Positions 52,691 through 62,600 of a stretch of DNA of 64,000 nt are shown here, one piece after another. Source of the DNA: Halovenus halobia. GTDB lineage: Archaea > Halobacteriota > Halobacteria > Halobacteriales > Haloarculaceae. The notes beneath the pieces were generated by a model. It was not told the origin of the DNA, made no database searches, and saw only the letters and a program-made list of their open reading frames with translations. The stretch covers positions 1 through 64,000 of the forward strand of contig NZ_JBLKOA010000008.1 in assembly GCF_051414135.1 (NCBI RefSeq), written 5' to 3'. A program made the translations under genes and the position numbers. Numbering within the stretch: position 1 is the stretch's first letter; every line of letters begins with the position of its first letter.

Positions 52691-54195
52691 TGCTCCATCA
52701 CCTCCTCTGTCTCTCCTTCTGCTTCATCGTCTGTCGTGCCATCAGACGCCTCCTCGGCCGCTTCGTCATCAATAAACGGATCCTCTTCGATATCCAGCAC
52801 CACGTCATCCGCCAATTCCGGGAATAATTCCTGCCGTGCTGAACTCACTGAATCACGAATGTCCTCAACGGCCTCCTCAGCCTGCGCCATCTGATGAGCG
52901 TTCCCCAACACCTCAGCCACATCGTCCGCCTGATCAGCATAAATTGATTCGTTCGCAATTGTCTCGAACACACGGTTTTCTAACGCAGTCGTGTTCAACT
53001 TCCCATCTTTGAACACCTCGTCCTCATCAATCTCCGAGAGCAGTTGCTGCACGTTTGCCGTCCGAATCCCCGTATTCACCTGCACGTACAATGCGTCACA
53101 TGTGTCCTCCGTCCACGCTGCAAGCTCGTCCGTCCGGAAATCCCCGCGGCTAAATTGCAATGTTCCCGTGAACCGTAGGTCAATAATCGGCGCTCGTGGC
53201 TCACCGTTTGCTGTGAATTCGTCCTGGCTGCAGTACTCTGTTATCGCAGCCTCTTCATCCCGAACGTGATCCTGAAACGCGGCTTCAAGATCGCCTGGCG
53301 ATTCATACGCAGTCACATCGAATTCAATCCGATAGTATGGGCGTCGTTTTGTCGGATGGTGCTCAACCTCGAACCCAGCTACATCGCCACCAGTCTCGGA
53401 TTCTTCAGCGTCAAGCTCGATCGAGTAATAGCCGTGGTCCCACTCAGGCCGCCCTTCGCGTGTATTGTGCGCTTCGGGCGACCCGGGATTGTAAATCCAC
53501 CCACCGGACTCGTACCGCTTGTGAATATGCCCAAGAGCCAAGTAATCCACAACGTCTTTCAAATTTCGTAGTTCGCCGTGGGTGACGGTCCCACCGAGTG
53601 TCGGCACCTCGTCTTCGATTCCGAAATGCCCCAGCAACACGGTCCACGCCGGCTCGCCGTGCATCTCATTTGTTTCTTGGATGCCATCCGCCACTTGCTG
53701 GAGCGCCTGTCCGGTCTTCGCGCCGCGCCACTGCAGACCAAACACGCGGACTGGTCCATCCAGTCCCTCAGTATCGATATCGTAGAAGCCAGCTGAGTGA
53801 CCAGGTTCATTTGGATTATACGGGTTAAACCACGCTGTCTCTGGATCAGCCTGCAATTCGGCTTCCAAGAACACAATCTGTCCGCGCTGATGCAGGTAAT
53901 TCAACCACGTCACATCGCGCGGCGTCAAGTTCTCATCGTGATTCCCACGCGACACCAAGACTGGAATCTCATCAGGGACCTGCTCAAGTTCCTTTTCAAT
54001 CTGATGCAAAATCTTCGGACGGAGGTCACGCGAGTGAAACAGGTCGCCCGGTAACAGAATCACGTCCGTCTCCCGCACCTCAATCATCTCATCGAGCGCA
54101 GCACGCACGGTCGAGACCATATCGTCTTCGCGTTGTTTTAACCCGTACTGCCGGTGGCCAAGATGTGTATCAGCGATGTGTGAGAGTGTTAGCAT
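52687..54195 (-). CDS. mre11: Mre11 nuclease
   Basis: A 502-residue calcineurin-like phosphoesterase. All metal and catalytic motifs are visible: D9/H11 in ADTHLGH, D51 in LPGDLFHS, N85-H86-D87 in SRGNHDE, then LLGHFGIED and ALGHIHKRYE. A C-terminal capping/Rad50-binding region and an acidic tail (Glu/Asp/Ala-rich last 60 residues) follow. Mre11 processes blocked DNA ends with Rad50, feeding HerA-NurA resection. I start at ATG 54,195 (MLTLSHIAD); the ATG at 54,222 is a possible nine-residue extension. It is the first gene of the operon. Confidence 0.94.
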   Translation of the reverse strand: MLTLSHIADTHLGHRQYGLKQREDDMVSTVRAALDEMIEVRETDVILLPGDLFHSRDLRPKILHQIEKELEQVPDEIPVLVSRGNHDENLTPRDVTWLNYLHQRGQIVFLEAELQADPETAWFNPYNPNEPGHSAGFYDIDTEGLDGPVRVFGLQWRGAKTGQALQQVADGIQETNEMHGEPAWTVLLGHFGIEDEVPTLGGTVTHGELRNLKDVVDYLALGHIHKRYESGGWIYNPGSPEAHNTREGRPEWDHGYYSIELDAEESETGGDVAGFEVEHHPTKRRPYYRIEFDVTAYESPGDLEAAFQDHVRDEEAAITEYCSQDEFTANGEPRAPIIDLRFTGTLQFSRGDFRTDELAAWTEDTCDALYVQVNTGIRTANVQQLLSEIDEDEVFKDGKLNTTALENRVFETIANESIYADQADDVAEVLGNAHQMAQAEEAVEDIRDSVSSARQELFPELADDVVLDIEEDPFIDDEAAEEASDGTTDDEAEGETEEVMEQ

Positions 54196-54374
54196 TGTCA
54201 ATGAATTTTGAAGGGTAGTCATTTAGTCAATCATACGACCGGACCGTGTGCGTGAAAGTCTATGATTACATCTAATCGGAGGGTAATTAAATGCCGGTCA
54301 ACCAGAGTGAAAGTAAAACTAGAATTGACATCCTAATTGCCGGCTCGAATAAAAATAGCGAGGTTACGTGTGCT

Positions 54375-54743
54375 CTACTTCTTGCGCTGAGCCAGTTGCT
54401 GTCGCTGTTGTGCCCCATTCGCCTCGGGTTTCGAACGGAGTCGTCCGCCAGCGGGAGAGGAACGAACCGTATGTGAGTGAGACTCCGAGCTGCGTCCCTT
54501 TGAGAGATCGCTCGTATCAGGGCTCATACTCGGTTGCGATGGCTGCGTGCGTTCAGCACGGTTCACCAGTTTCGCCTCGAAATGAGACCCTTCGTCGACC
54601 AGTTGGACATCGTATGTCTCACCAACACTTACCTCTCCTGCAGAGACAAGAATTGATTTACCAGCCTGTTGCTGGCTTGCGATGGCGTTGCCGCTGTTGC
54701 TGATGCGGTCTACGGTTACCGTCTCCGCTGATGGTTGTGCCAT
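54375..54743 (-). CDS. TRAM-domain protein
   Basis: A 122-residue protein. Residues about 8-62 form a TRAM-type beta-barrel (VDRISNSGNAIAS, then KSILVSAGEVSVGETYDVQLVDEG, EAKLVNRAER), a fold that binds RNA, including tRNA. The remaining 60 residues are Ser/Pro/Arg/Gln-rich and disordered. Stand-alone TRAM proteins in haloarchaea and methanogens act as RNA chaperones. It lies upstream of mre11 on the same strand, 179 nt away, and may be independent. Confidence 0.65.
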   Translation of the reverse strand: MAQPSAETVTVDRISNSGNAIASQQQAGKSILVSAGEVSVGETYDVQLVDEGSHFEAKLVNRAERTQPSQPSMSPDTSDLSKGRSSESHSHTVRSSPAGGRLRSKPEANGAQQRQQLAQRKK

Positions 54744-55184
54744 CCACTAGCAATGACTCAGAACAAACATATAATACTACTGCACAAAAACAAGAACATC
54801 GCGAGTTACGAACGCTGTGTAGCTGATAGAAAAGATCAACAGGCAAGAGAGACATATCGGCCTGATCAAATAAGACTCAATCACACTAAATAATAAGTCA
54901 ACTAATCAACATACTGTGACTTTTTTATTCTGCCAGGAGACGGGAATTCTGACTCCATTGCATCTTGCTGGAATTCGTCGATTGCATCAATCGCACGACT
55001 GAGTCTGTCAACATTTTTGAGAGGTCGTCGGTATCATGCACAAGCGTCTTTGTAGGGTGCATAACGCGGTTTCTGAGCGCGGTGTCTCAACGTATGCATA
55101 TTAATATCACTAAACAAGCCCGCTGGTAATTTGGAGTGGCACACATCGAGAATAGAGCCAGTAACGGAATAGCTCGGAGTTAAC
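54744..55184. other. Intergenic region with a possible gene remnant
   Basis: About 440 nt. On the minus strand, 55,033 to 54,902 is an open frame without a start that reads like a protein C-terminus (RLSRAIDAIDEFQQDAMESE, then FPSPGRIKKSQYVD-stop). It follows an in-frame TGA and may be the tail of a decayed gene. Nothing else is visible. Confidence 0.35.
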
Positions 55185-55898
55185 CTAATCAGCTGTAACT
55201 CGACGTGACTCAACAAGTCCTGCTGAACGAACGTATCCGACCATTGCATACACAAATGGCGTATCGAGGAGTGCAATTAGGAGTTTGATGACGTACTGTC
55301 CGAAGATAAGCTGCAGCAGTATTGCACCGCCCAGTGCCTGGCCAGTCCCGATGATAGACGGGACAAGAAGGAATGCCATCAAGACGAAAATAGTTGTGTC
55401 GATCAGTTGGCTCGTCCCAGTAGAACCGATGTTTCGCAGCCACAGGGACTCACCGTCGGTGTAGTCGCCAATTGCGTGGAATGCGATGACATCCCAGTTC
55501 TGACTCACAATGTACGCCGCGAGGCTGCCAACCACGATGTTTGTACTCAACCCAAGGACAGACTTGAACGCTGCCGGATCAACGCCTGCCGGAGAACCAG
55601 GTGCAGCAATTGCCACCCACACCAAGGCAAGCAACACGAAATTCATCGCAAACCCGATATTCACCATGAGTTGCGCCGGGCGGCGGCCGTACAATTCTGC
55701 ATAACAATCTGACGCAAAAAACGTCACTGCGTAAGCGAGGACCCCAGCCGGAACGAGGACAGTGCCCCCGATTATCGGCACCGACGAAGGAAACGGCACT
55801 ACGAGCAGCTTTACCGCAATCAACTGCGCCGTAACTAAGGAGGTAATGAACAGTGCAGCTAACGCTATCTTCGGTCCATCAGAACTAGAGTTATTCAT
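55185..55898 (-). CDS. Queuosine-precursor (preQ0/preQ1) transporter, QPTR/YhhQ family
   Basis: A 237-residue membrane protein with six spans (DUF165/VUT family). Landmarks are the first span ALFITSLVTAQLIAVKLLVVPF, the signature TFFASDCYAELYGRRPAQLMVNIGFAMNF split over span 3 and its loop, GQALGGAILLQLIFGQYVIKLLIALLDTP at the end, and acidic pocket residues in FASD and LLDTP. Characterised YhhQ proteins import 7-deazaguanine precursors. In archaea preQ0 feeds archaeosine in tRNA or deazaguanine DNA modification. It overlaps the RHH gene by 8 nt and lies close to the DpdA-like gene. Start at ATG 55,898. Confidence 0.85.
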   Translation of the reverse strand: MNNSSSDGPKIALAALFITSLVTAQLIAVKLLVVPFPSSVPIIGGTVLVPAGVLAYAVTFFASDCYAELYGRRPAQLMVNIGFAMNFVLLALVWVAIAAPGSPAGVDPAAFKSVLGLSTNIVVGSLAAYIVSQNWDVIAFHAIGDYTDGESLWLRNIGSTGTSQLIDTTIFVLMAFLLVPSIIGTGQALGGAILLQLIFGQYVIKLLIALLDTPFVYAMVGYVRSAGLVESRRVTAD

Positions 55899-56064
55899 CT
55901 TCCAGCCTCCCGTGACGAGAGTCAATTTCGTCGAGTATATCCAGCGTTTTCCGGATCGACGACCGAATCGCATCACTTCGATTCACGAACTTTCCACCTT
56001 CTCCGACGTGTTCATCAAGATCGTTGAGGAGTTCTTCTGGAATCTCCACGCTTATTTTGGGCAT
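55891..56064 (-). CDS. Ribbon-helix-helix (CopG-like) regulator
   Basis: A 57-residue protein starting at ATG 56,064 (MPKISVEIPEELLNDLDEHV). The N-terminal strand with alternating polar residues, the GEGGKFVNRSDAIRSSIR turn-helix and the acidic end are typical of RHH repressors. It overlaps the transporter gene (ATGAATAA), and such RHH genes sit before QPTR transporters in haloarchaea. A likely role is control of transporter expression, possibly in response to preQ0 status; this is inferred from position only. Confidence 0.8.
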   Translation of the reverse strand: MPKISVEIPEELLNDLDEHVGEGGKFVNRSDAIRSSIRKTLDILDEIDSRHGRLEDE

Positions 56065-56318
56065 ATTAAGATAATCCTTCAAGAGCACCGTAATATTATC
56101 GGTGTTTGATTCAATGTGACTATACGTTTCTCCGATCGCACCGATTGTGATCCACTTCGATTTGTATTGATTTGTCGGTGTATTGTGGTTCTCTTCTTTT
56201 CGTGTCAGTTTCGAATCTGCGAAACTGAGTTTGAGAGGGCGGGGTATTCATCCAACTAAATCAATTAGCAACAAATGGTGTCCGAGGTTACTAGTAGACG
56301 CCCTAACTAGAATGAACA

Positions 56319-56684
56319 ATGACTGATCGAAGTGATCAAGAACAGAATGGTTTGTCTTTGAGTGAAATTGACTCAATGAGGACTCTTGATGAAAAACAGA
56401 GAGATGGCGCATCTGGGGAAACAGTGTATCAGCTAACATTTCACAAAGGCCAAGAGCCTACGATAGAAGAGGGAAAAGTGACTGAAATCGGTTCATTAGA
56501 CGATTCTCCTCCGATTGATCTCCAAGCGCTTGGTACAGATACCTACACCTACTATGGTATTTTTCGTATGAAGGACCGCTCAACCACGATGGTCGTCCAG
56601 GATAAAGATGGAAAAACGTACAAAGCGCTCTCGTTAGGCAAGGATACAGTCAGGGTACCTTATCCAGTGAGTATTGAATCATAA
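56319..56684 (+). CDS. Orphan protein, 121 residues
   Basis: A hydrophilic protein with a Ser/Asp/Gln-rich N-terminal 30 residues and a beta-rich remainder (ETVYQLTFHKGQEP, YTYYGIFRMKDRSTTMVVQ). It is divergent from the RHH gene with 254 nt between starts. No motif recognised and no clear tie to the systems on either side. Confidence 0.5.
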   Translation: MTDRSDQEQNGLSLSEIDSMRTLDEKQRDGASGETVYQLTFHKGQEPTIEEGKVTEIGSLDDSPPIDLQALGTDTYTYYGIFRMKDRSTTMVVQDKDGKTYKALSLGKDTVRVPYPVSIES

Positions 56685-57128
56685 CCCAGTATATATTATA
56701 ATCATAATTTTAATTGCCAATCTGGAAAGTACATATCCAGCCGGTAATGACAATACTTTGACTGCAAAGGCGGCTTCGTTCCACCACCACTCGTATCATT
56801 ACGGCGCCTCGGATAAGATAATGCAGATATTGGGTCTCCGTCGTTATTTTGGTCTTTTACATACGGTTTGCAGACCAAGGTAGTTACTTGCAAAGTTGGT
56901 GATTCCTGTTCACTAAAAAATAGCACCATTGGATCGCGGGTTGCAGCAGGACAAAAGACCCACACGTCTAACAACTGCTCTTTTGTGAGGAGTCGTGGCT
57001 ACGTAAGCTAGAATGGAGCTGGCTAAGAATACGAGGTGACTTCGGAGCTATTGATCTCGGTGCAGTAGTCTTATTATGTCGCGGATTAACCGAATTAATA
57101 ATGGTGCCCTCATGCGGAGTTAGAAGGA
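56685..57128. other. Intergenic region upstream of the DpdA-like operon
   Basis: About 440 nt. An antisense frame (56,974-56,702) is open but compositionally odd and not supported. The 3' end holds the TTAATAAT box A of the following leader ORF. Confidence 0.35.
57095..57102 (+). promoter_or_regulatory. Box A upstream of the DpdA leader ORF
   Basis: TTAATAAT centred about 30 nt before the GTG at 57,129, the spacing of a leaderless haloarchaeal gene. It supports transcription beginning at or next to the 37-residue ORF rather than at the transglycosylase ATG. Confidence 0.5.
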
Positions 57129-57242
57129 GTGTCCAACAGGTTCGTTCTCGTACGTCCTGGAAATGTTAGAACTGAATATGAGGTCGCAGTCATTCAAATA
57201 GAATCTCGAAAACTGAATCCGATTCCAAGTAACTACCTATGA
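57129..57242 (+). CDS. 37-residue ORF overlapping the DpdA-like start
   Basis: GTG 57,129 follows a GAAGGA purine run and opens a frame reading VSNRFVLVRPGNVRTEYEVA and then VIQIESRKLNPIPSNYL. Its TGA overlaps the transglycosylase ATG (ATGA, 57,239-57,242). Strand-like residues suggest a short folded peptide or an eroded domain. It may serve mainly to couple translation. Confidence 0.45.
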   Translation: MSNRFVLVRPGNVRTEYEVAVIQIESRKLNPIPSNYL

Positions 57243-58243
57243 AATTTTATGCGTCGATGACAGTAAGTCCTACTCTCATCGATAAGATGTATGAAGAATT
57301 ATCTGAACGATACGGTTCTCTTGATCCTATGAAATCTCTGATATATACACCTATTGCCACGGGTGATAAGCTCACTGAGAAATTAAGCGGACTTAGTGAG
57401 GAAGGGTTCGAGATAATGTTTGATTCTGGTGGATATCATGTTCAGACAAACAATGGCGATTTTGAAGAGTTATATAAATACATTATGCCATTCTACGAAC
57501 AGAATGATTGGGGCCACAGATATGTTTTACCAGACAATGTACCCCTTAGCGATGATGACGAAGCGACGGTAGATCAAAAAGTGAAGGAAACACGTGCCAA
57601 TGCTAGACTCTCGTATTATTTTTTACCAGATAAACTCAAATCAAAGGCGATTCCAGTTATCCAGGGGAGTACTTATGAGCACGTGACCGAGTGCGTTGAG
57701 ACATACGCTGAACTCGATAAGGTACAGACTGTTGGATTTGGAAGCTTCGAAACCTTCGGTAATAACAACGGCGTGAACATAATTTCCGAGGACGTTGCCA
57801 CAACACTCCGGTACGCTGTGAATCTGGCTCACGAACAAGAGCTTGAAGTTCATGCTTTCGGCGTCGGCGGCCCGACAGTAATCCCCGTTCTTAACCACCT
57901 TGGAGTTGACTCATTTGATTGTTCAAGTTGGATACGCGCAGGTGGTTACGGAGAAATATACTTTCCTTTTAAGTCACCAATGCACGTCTCCCACGACACT
58001 GATCGGAATGGACCAAAGGTATTCCGAGAAGATCTCAATCAGTTGAGATCAGAATCTGGACATAGTTGCCCATTCTGCAGGTCTTATACTGAGCTACGAG
58101 AGTCCCGTATTTCTCGTATCCTTCATAATCTGATTGTTTTGAAAGAGATGAGCAGAGGGGTTGGTGATTATACGACAGATGAGGTACTTACACAAATGAA
58201 CGATCAATCTCGGTATACATCTTTGCTACGTTCGCTCGCCTAA
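57239..58243 (+). CDS. DpdA-like TGT-fold transglycosylase (putative 7-deazaguanine DNA modification enzyme)
   Basis: A 334-residue protein of the tRNA-guanine transglycosylase superfamily. FDSGGYHVQ (D62) matches the TGT DSGGFQV strand, and D227 in VDSFDCSSWIRAGGYG sits at the nucleophile position of FDCVLPTR. HAFGVGGP matches the late barrel motif. The C-terminal zinc site is retained as H275-x-C277-x2-C280...H296, with His replacing the first Cys. The archaeal tRNA enzyme has PUA domains and about 500 residues; this one has neither, like DpdA, which inserts preQ0 into DNA. The nearby transporter and the ATPase operon behind it favour a DNA target, but tRNA cannot be excluded from sequence. 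Confidence 0.78.
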   Translation: MKFYASMTVSPTLIDKMYEELSERYGSLDPMKSLIYTPIATGDKLTEKLSGLSEEGFEIMFDSGGYHVQTNNGDFEELYKYIMPFYEQNDWGHRYVLPDNVPLSDDDEATVDQKVKETRANARLSYYFLPDKLKSKAIPVIQGSTYEHVTECVETYAELDKVQTVGFGSFETFGNNNGVNIISEDVATTLRYAVNLAHEQELEVHAFGVGGPTVIPVLNHLGVDSFDCSSWIRAGGYGEIYFPFKSPMHVSHDTDRNGPKVFREDLNQLRSESGHSCPFCRSYTELRESRISRILHNLIVLKEMSRGVGDYTTDEVLTQMNDQSRYTSLLRSLA

Positions 58244-58294
58244 ATCACTACTAATGGATAGGTGTTTCTGAAGATCTCCTGGACTCAAGAGTTG

Positions 58295-58302
58295 CATTTA
58301 TC
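58295..58302 (+). promoter_or_regulatory. Box A of the 286-residue gene and following operon
   Basis: CATTTATC centred about 31 nt before ATG 58,330. The operon starting there therefore probably has its own leaderless promoter in addition to read-through from the DpdA-like gene. Confidence 0.5.
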
Positions 58303-58329
58303 ACCCACTGGTGTCTTCTCCATACTGAT

Positions 58330-59190
58330 ATGGCCCAGATATCTTTTCATATTCGGGATGGAGCTAACCCTGAATGGATATACCAATATTTAGACATATT
58401 GGCACAGTATCCACAAATATCAAGCGGGAAAGAGGCATATAAGAAAGCTAAGGAATACGGCTATGAAGTTGGGTACCAAAGCGAACGAGAGGTTCCCACA
58501 ATCTTAAAAAAGATTGGTGTTCTCTCATCTTCAACCTCATTGACTGATCGTGGTGAAGAGCTGAAGGATGTGATGTATTATGATATGAACCTCTTCAAGA
58601 ACATTCTCCACCACCTATTCTACACTCGGGACCGAATTGCATCCGCACGCGACATTCCACCGCGAGAACGTGAGATGACCGCCTGGAGCTATGCAGCAAT
58701 CGTTGATTACCTAATTGATAATAGCCCATACAATGCGATTTCACTCAAAAAGTCTCGTCAAGAGGTCGCGAATGCCGTTTACGACCAAGCTCAAAAAGAA
58801 CTCCCTTCAATCCAAGATGAAGTCTCTATTGGTCCTCGTAGTGTATCTGGCGCTCTACAATTTCTTCGGGAATTGACCCCGCCCGTTATACAAGAATCAC
58901 AGCATACTAACAATGAACAGGTCGCGGATTTCAAAATTAGGAGTTTCGCTCCTGGCGAGATGCTCTTATTAGCGATCGATTCACGTTATCGGGAAACCGA
59001 TACTGATTATGGGACGCCACTCCTCCTAAACAACAAGACAATCGACGCACTTTGCAGGGTACTTGTTTTGGATGAGTCCGGGTTTGATGAAGTGCTTGAG
59101 TGGGCTGCAGAGTATGATCAACTAGATGTCGAAGGAGTCTCTAAACAGGTTCGTCTGGTCGAAAGGGTGGCACTAAATGACCTCATATAG
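58330..59190 (+). CDS. DpdA-operon protein 1, 286 residues (DpdG candidate)
   Basis: A soluble alpha/beta protein with no catalytic motif. Residues about 30-80 look like a winged helix (GKEAYKKAKEYGYEVGYQSE, PTILKKIGVLSSSTSLTDRGEEL). The middle is helical and the C-terminus ends with ALCRVLVLDESGFDEVLEWAAEYDQL. It begins the operon downstream of the transglycosylase and overlaps the next gene by 14 nt. From size and position it could correspond to DpdG or a BREX accessory factor; I could not confirm either. A role in target recognition or complex assembly is a guess. Confidence 0.6.
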   Translation: MAQISFHIRDGANPEWIYQYLDILAQYPQISSGKEAYKKAKEYGYEVGYQSEREVPTILKKIGVLSSSTSLTDRGEELKDVMYYDMNLFKNILHHLFYTRDRIASARDIPPREREMTAWSYAAIVDYLIDNSPYNAISLKKSRQEVANAVYDQAQKELPSIQDEVSIGPRSVSGALQFLRELTPPVIQESQHTNNEQVADFKIRSFAPGEMLLLAIDSRYRETDTDYGTPLLLNNKTIDALCRVLVLDESGFDEVLEWAAEYDQLDVEGVSKQVRLVERVALNDLI

Positions 59191-59689
59191 TTTAGCACCC
59201 CTCCTCAGCTTATTTAATACATTAAAAACGGGTGCTAAGGAGGCTGACTTAGTCAAGTCCCAGTCAGAAGCTTTGGACCAAATCCGGGCACTACTACAGG
59301 ATGAACCCCTCGTAGCATTAATCGGCCCGAAAGGAGTCGGGAAAACGTTCATAGGGTGGGTGCTTTGTAATGAGTTGGACTACAAATACAACACATGGCC
59401 TATTGAGTCCCTATCTGGACCGGGTGTAGTTGTTGATGATGCCCCATCAGAACGGGTTGACGCACGGGCTGTCCGGGCCCAGTGCCGATTAAGTAACGTG
59501 AGTAACTGCGTATATATAACCGAACATCGGATGCATAAGGCGAAAACTATACCAACTGTGACCCTAAGTCTTTCAAGCGACGAAGAAAACTCGATTATTC
59601 ATAAGTGGGAGAAAATAAGTAACCGCTCTATGGAACTAACCTCTAATTCTATATTGTCAGCTAGAAAGGAGTTAAACGAATATCAATAA
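59177..59689 (+). CDS. DpdA-operon protein 2, small P-loop ATPase
   Basis: A 170-residue protein. The P-loop GPKGVGKT occupies residues 50-57, a short Walker-B-like strand VVVDDAPSE follows at about 80-88, and a sensor-like RLSNVSNCVYITEHR segment comes next. It is about half the size of an ordinary AAA+ module and lacks a lid domain, so it may be a nucleotide switch or a partner subunit of the large ATPase behind it. It overlaps the previous gene by 14 nt and the next by 1 nt (TAATG). Confidence 0.65.
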   Translation: MTSYSLAPLLSLFNTLKTGAKEADLVKSQSEALDQIRALLQDEPLVALIGPKGVGKTFIGWVLCNELDYKYNTWPIESLSGPGVVVDDAPSERVDARAVRAQCRLSNVSNCVYITEHRMHKAKTIPTVTLSLSSDEENSIIHKWEKISNRSMELTSNSILSARKELNEYQ

Positions 59690-62600
59690 TGAGTTCTTCA
59701 AACCAACTATCACGTCTGGAAGAGATCGCAAAAAAAGAGGAAGTTGTAGACACGGTCCAAGCACGCCATTTACGAGAGCAACCTCGGGAAGTAGAGCAGA
59801 CGTATCGTGATCATCTACGGACACATTTATCGCTTGGAGACAGTTCTGGCACCGAGGATCAACTCCTCTCTAATCTTGAAAACCAAGAGGGATCGATAGG
59901 AATAATTGCTGGCAAATACGCGTACGGGAAAACAAGTACATCAATTAGCTTCTGGGCAAGCTGCGAAGACGCGGGATATGTTGCCGTCCCGCCGTTTATT
60001 CTATCGTCGTTAGCCGATCTGATGGATGCGACCACCGGATGGCTAAACCACAAGCTGGGGGACCGTTTCTCGAACCGCATCCAGCAAATCCATGAGAAGT
60101 ACCAGCAGAAAGGGGTTCAACAACTTGCGAACGAAACCGGCGAGGAGCACGACATTGACCCTGACAAAGCAAGTGAACTCATCGCTGATCTTAGCGAAAG
60201 TGGTCGAATGAACGAGGACATCCCAGCTGAAGTACTCGTTGAATATTATCTTGATGCAACTGAACTTGTACAAGACGCCGGTTACGATGGATTAGTAGTG
60301 TTCCCGGATGAGGTTCAGCAGTTTTTCAAAAAGCACTCTTACTCGGACGCTGAAGAAGAGCTACGCTCACTGATCTGGGGATTTAACCCACGGTCTGTTC
60401 CTTTTGGGATGATGTTCTCAATTCCCGATGAGCAACTTGCAGTAATAAATGAGCGGGGGGCAGACATCCTTGACCGCGTGCGGGAAAATAATCTGCTGCT
60501 GAATCTAACATCCACTTATGATCACGATTTTCCCAAAGAGCTCTGGAACCATTATGCCAAAAAATACGATTTTGAGGAGATTAAAGACGAAATTATCCCC
60601 GAAGAGACGCTGACCTCTATTGGGCAGTACGCCACGCGAGATGATCTAAGCCGCGGACCAAGAACTGTTATTGACGCGTTCGGTTTAGCGGTGACCGAAT
60701 ACCGTGAATCCGGCTCAACGTTTACTCCTATTAGCTTTATTGAGGCATACATCGATAACCGTCTCCGGTTTACTGAACCTCAACAAAAAGTCCGTGGTGC
60801 AGTTTCCGAAGTCGAAGCCGCTGACGTTGTCCAGACACCCAATCACAAACGCGCGATCAAGCTGATGGCCGCGTTCCCAAAGGGGGTGACAGAAGACATT
60901 GTTAGTACCTATGGACTACAGGGCGAGATGAGCGAGCTCAGTTCGGAGCTCCACGGAACGCTTCTGACATTCTATGCAGATGGATATACGCTCGTCCAAA
61001 TCGTCAAAGGGGATCCAGATGTGAGTGTCGGTGGGGAAATTTTGAAAAACTTTTGGCGTGAATTCCAGGAAAATGATGAAGACGTAGCAGACGCAATTGT
61101 GGCGTTCGACAAACACGTAGTCCCAAAATTATTTCCCGAAAAGGGGCGCGGCCAATCACGAACCGGGTGGACGGTTCGTGAGTCGAACCAACTCCACAAG
61201 CATACTATTGAAAGTTATCGTGAGGGAACCTTTGATCCCTCTTATCCACAGCGCAGCTGTTACATCCGTGTCAGTGGACGTAACAAGGACCTTGGCCGTG
61301 TAGAGTCTGAGAACAATCTTGACCGTGATGCAGATCTCACTCTCGGTTTGTTCCTTGACCATCAGTTTGTCACAGAAGAAAATATCACTGAGATTGAGAA
61401 AGACACCAGCTATCAGTTCACTCTAAATTTAAAAGAAAGTTTGATGAAGGGTGACCTTCCTCAACGGATTCGAAAATTGAAGGACTATATGAATCCTCGC
61501 TCAGTTACACCACTCTTGATGTTGGCACTCACGTCCCGTATTGACCGTGAAATTGCTGAGTCTGATGATAATATGACGCTAGCTGAGAAGCAGTCACTTG
61601 AGAACCTGCGTGAGAACCTGATAACGGAAACTATCGAAATTCTGTTCGACGATGAGCTGCGCGAAAACGCTCCAAATTCCCTCGATATTAGGCGTCTTCG
61701 AGACCGAATGGCTGAGGACCTGTTTCGGTCGGTGATGCGAAATCGCTATCCAGAGTATAAAACACTATACAAGGGACGGAGTATCACAAAGCTCGTTGGA
61801 GAATATATCTCTGCGCTGGAGAGCGGCTCGCTTGATTTGGCTCTTACACAAAAACAAGGGCGTCGCCCTGTAGTCATCTCAAAGGATGCCCTCGGGGAAG
61901 CATTCAATGTAAAAAACCATTCCTCGCTCAGAAATAAGGTAACTGATAAATACGCCCAGCTTGCAGAGCTTGAGTGGGATTACGGGGATAGTTCAGATGA
62001 AGTTCGGATTACATTTGCTTTGCACCCTCTTGAGCAGGAGATTCTGGATACATTTCCCTCAGACGAGGCAGGAGCTGAACTGACGAAATCAAGCGCAAAG
62101 TCTATAGCGAGTAATAAAGGGTATCGCGAGGAGGAATTCGAGCAAGTCCTGCGGTTACTGCAAGCTCGCCAATATCTTGACAAAGAAGGAGACCGGTTGG
62201 TTCGCATAGAAAGTACCGTCGATAAAGAGGATATTGAGCAGGAATTGGTAGAGGTTCGTGAAACGCTGGAGACACTGACTGCCAGCAGTTCCACTCAGGA
62301 AGACCTGGAAGAGCAACTAAAGATAACGAGTACGAACTTAGAGGATACGGCTGCTGAGGAAGAAGAACGACTGGAGGAGATTCGAGAAGAAGTAACGGAA
62401 CTTCGACGGGCTGTAGAAGAAGAGTTAGAGAGCCAGTTCCGGGATCTTAAGCGAGAAATGGATGATCTGGCAGACCGTGCTTCATCGATTCAGCGTCAGA
62501 GCCAGAGTAGTATGCTCAACAAGGTCGAAATCCCTGCCACGTTTTCTCGTCATCTCAATAAGCAGCGGACAAAAATAAATAACCGCTACGAACATATTAG

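Noticed and set aside
56702..56974. 90-residue minus-strand ORF before the DpdA leader
   Set aside because: Unusual composition, no motif and no box A at the right distance.
57239..58243. Annotation as archaeosine tRNA-guanine transglycosylase (TgtA)
   Set aside because: Too short, no PUA or C-terminal domains, and it sits in an ATPase operon; the DpdA-like reading is preferred.
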